From assembly GCA_900546885.1 (NCBI GenBank), contig UREN01000088.1, forward strand, positions 1-7,270: DNA of 7,270 nucleotides, read 5' to 3'. Positions 6,089 to 7,270 of the stretch are shown here, piece after piece. The notes beneath the pieces were generated by a model. That model was not told the DNA's origin, made no database searches, and saw only the letters and a program-made list of their open reading frames with translations. The position numbers and the translations under genes were made by a program. Origin of the DNA: an uncultured Oscillospiraceae bacterium. GTDB lineage: Bacteria > Bacillota > Clostridia > Oscillospirales > Ruminococcaceae. Within the stretch, counting starts at the first letter, position 1. Each line of letters begins with the position of its first letter.

Positions 6089-7027
6089 ATGTTGTTTTTA
6101 CAAATTGCGCAGATGGTGCTGCCCGTGCTGGTGGCCATGGCCATCGGCTTTTTCTGCCGGCGCAGCGGCCTTCTGAACGCGCAGGGGCATGCGGCCCTGA
6201 AAACCGTCATTGGCAACATTACGCTGCCCGTGGTGCTGTTCAACGCCTTTCTTACGGCGGAATATAACGCCGGCCTTGTGCTGGGCTTTGCGGTGGTGTT
6301 CACTGCCTGCTGCATTGCCTGCGCGGCGGGTTATGCGCTGCGGCCGCTGGTGGCGCCGCACGGGCGCTTTCTGCCGTTTTTGATGTCCAGCTTTGAGGTG
6401 GGCATGCTGGGCTATGCGCTGTACGGCCTGCTGGCGGGCGAAAACGGCAGCCTCTCTACCCTGGCCATGTTCGATATAGGCCAAACGCTGTTTGCCTACA
6501 CCGTGTGGCTGGCCCTGCTGAAGGTGGCGGGCGGCGAGCGGGCAGACGCAAAAAGCCTTTTGAAAAACATGTTCACAAACCCGGCGTTCTGCGGCATGGC
6601 CCTGGGCATTGTGCTGGGGGCGCTGGGCGTGGGCAAATGGGTGCTGGCCTCGCCTGTCTCCGGCATTGTCACCGAGCTTATCAGCTTCCTTTCGGCGCCC
6701 ACGGCTTGCCTGATTCTGATTGTGGTGGGCTACGAGTTCTCGCTGAAGGCCAGCCTGTTGCGCCCGGTGCTCATCACGGTGGCGCTGCGCCTTGCGGTGA
6801 TGGCTGCCCTGTGCGCGGTGTCGGCGCTGGTGGTGTTCCGCTTTTTGCCGTTTGACAAGCTCACCATGGCGGCGCTGCTGGTGCTGTTCAGCCTGCCTGC
6901 GCCGTTCATCATCCCGCTGTTTGCAGATGTGGGCGATGACGCCGAATACGTCTCTACCAGTTATTCTGCCCAAACGCTGGCCACCATGCTGTGTTTTGTG
7001 GCCATTGCCGTGTATACCATGGCGTGA
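6089..7027 (+). CDS. AEC-family (auxin efflux carrier/malonate permease-like) membrane transporter
   Basis: This is an integral membrane carrier of the AEC family, whose bacterial members are proposed to move carboxylates such as malonate or malate. From the ATG at 6089 it has 312 residues, normal for the family, with about ten hydrophobic segments in two halves. The N-terminal MLFLQIAQMVLPVLVAMAIG, the following RRSGLLN (24-30), the GNITLPVVLFNAF stretch (42-54), the mid-protein SFEVGMLGYALYG (101-113) and the FTNPAFCGMALGIVLG stretch (162-177) at the start of the second half are typical. The C-terminal half has SLPAPFIIPLF (268-278), also a family pattern. It lies 131 bases after lsrF, beyond a terminator, with its own terminator downstream, so it may be a separate unit. 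I see no clear promoter; the substrate cannot be told, and a link to AI-2 metabolism is only positional. Confidence 0.88.
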   Translation: MLFLQIAQMVLPVLVAMAIGFFCRRSGLLNAQGHAALKTVIGNITLPVVLFNAFLTAEYNAGLVLGFAVVFTACCIACAAGYALRPLVAPHGRFLPFLMSSFEVGMLGYALYGLLAGENGSLSTLAMFDIGQTLFAYTVWLALLKVAGGERADAKSLLKNMFTNPAFCGMALGIVLGALGVGKWVLASPVSGIVTELISFLSAPTACLILIVVGYEFSLKASLLRPVLITVALRLAVMAALCAVSALVVFRFLPFDKLTMAALLVLFSLPAPFIIPLFADVGDDAEYVSTSYSAQTLATMLCFVAIAVYTMA

Positions 7028-7060
7028 AGGCGTACCCCTTTTATAAGGGCAAAAGTCAGT

Positions 7061-7087
7061 CTCCCGGCTTTGCCGGGGGCCTCTTTT
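7061..7087 (+). terminator. Intrinsic terminator after the AEC transporter gene
   Basis: CTCCCGGC (7061-7068) pairs with GCCGGGGG (7072-7079), including one G-U, around the loop TTT. A T-rich tail (TCTTTT, 7082-7087) follows. It begins 33 bases after the AEC stop. A smaller stem CCCTT/AAGGG (7036-7040 with 7045-7049) lies between the stop and the terminator. Confidence 0.75.
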
Positions 7088-7104
7088 CCGATAGGGCTGA
7101 CAGG

Positions 7105-7270
7105 CATAACCACCGGCTAAGCCGGTGGCTTGAGCTGGCCCTATAAGGGCCTATTACCGGCAAGCGTCTCAAGACATGCTGAATTTTATTTCGCCCGCAT
7201 CCCCTGCCCCACAGCCCGTAAACGGGCAACCGCTGTCCTAACGGTGGCCTTTTATCCCTGCTAACTTGCT
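7105..7270 (-). mobile_element. Probable right end of an IS200/IS605-family (tnpB-type) element, possibly with omega-RNA; continues past the window edge
   Basis: Read on the minus strand, this region is a string of small hairpins ending in CCACCGGC-TTA-GCCGGTGG (7128-7110), followed by TTATGCC. Before it come GGCCCT/AGGGCC (7137-7142 with 7146-7151), an AGC-GTC/GAC-GCT stem (7163-7180) and GCCCG/CGGGC (7214-7218 with 7223-7227). A terminal near-perfect hairpin followed by a short ATG-like tail, preceded by about 100 bases of structured DNA, resembles the right ends of tnpB-bearing IS200/IS605 elements, where an omega-RNA overlaps the end of tnpB. A short minus-strand reading frame from 7270 gives SKLAGIKGHR then a stop (7240-7238), which may be a worn tnpB tail. 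No transposase domain is visible, so the assignment is by structure and recollection of similar ends. Apart from this I see nothing in the last 180 bases. Confidence 0.42.

Noticed and set aside
1..7270. CRISPR arrays, tRNA or rRNA genes
   Set aside because: No regularly spaced direct repeats, no cloverleaf-like or rRNA-like sequence was seen on either strand.

Overview
The window holds a near-complete autoinducer-2 (AI-2) uptake and processing operon of the Lsr type. The order is lsrA-lsrC-lsrD-lsrB-lsrF, all on the + strand, which matches the enterobacterial lsrACDBF order. An AEC-family (auxin efflux carrier/malonate permease-like) membrane transporter gene follows on the same strand. At the right edge is a structured segment that looks like the right end of an IS200/IS605-family, tnpB-type element lying on the minus strand. 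The GC-rich coding sequence, strong AGGAGG ribosome sites and a lipoprotein binding protein with a Ser/Ala-rich linker suggest a GC-rich member of the Clostridia, probably an Oscillospiraceae/Ruminococcaceae-like gut bacterium. That placement is inference; no rRNA is present.

Layout. Bases 1-109 carry a strong sigma-A type promoter (TTGACA, 17 bp, TAGAAT) with a perfect 7-5-7 palindrome filling its spacer, a good repressor-operator candidate. lsrA, lsrC and lsrD (110-3689) are joined by two ATGA stop/start overlaps. A 9-bp G/C stem-loop without a T-run separates lsrD from lsrB (3747-4886). The 189-base lsrB-lsrF gap is almost entirely self-complementary and can form several mutually exclusive helices. 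lsrF (5076-5957) is followed by a large stem-loop with a T-run (5977-6055), the probable operon terminator. The AEC gene is best started at 6089 and ends at 7027, with its own terminator at 7061-7087. The IS-end-like region runs from about 7105 to the window edge.

How it works together (family knowledge). LsrB captures AI-2 outside the membrane, LsrC/LsrD form the channel and LsrA is the fused double ATPase. Inside the cell AI-2 is phosphorylated by LsrK. P-AI-2 is the inducer that releases the repressor LsrR, and it is converted by LsrG and then LsrF to DHAP plus acetyl-CoA. lsrK, lsrR and lsrG are not in this window. In enterobacteria lsrG follows lsrF; here a terminator does.

Points most worth a second look: two of the six classical AI-2-contacting residues of LsrB are changed (Pro to Asn and Ala to Ser), the switch-like inverted repeats before lsrF, the operator palindrome inside the promoter, and the possible omega-RNA/IS right end at the edge. 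I did not find a clearly undescribed system; the operon is a recognisable one with clostridial variations.
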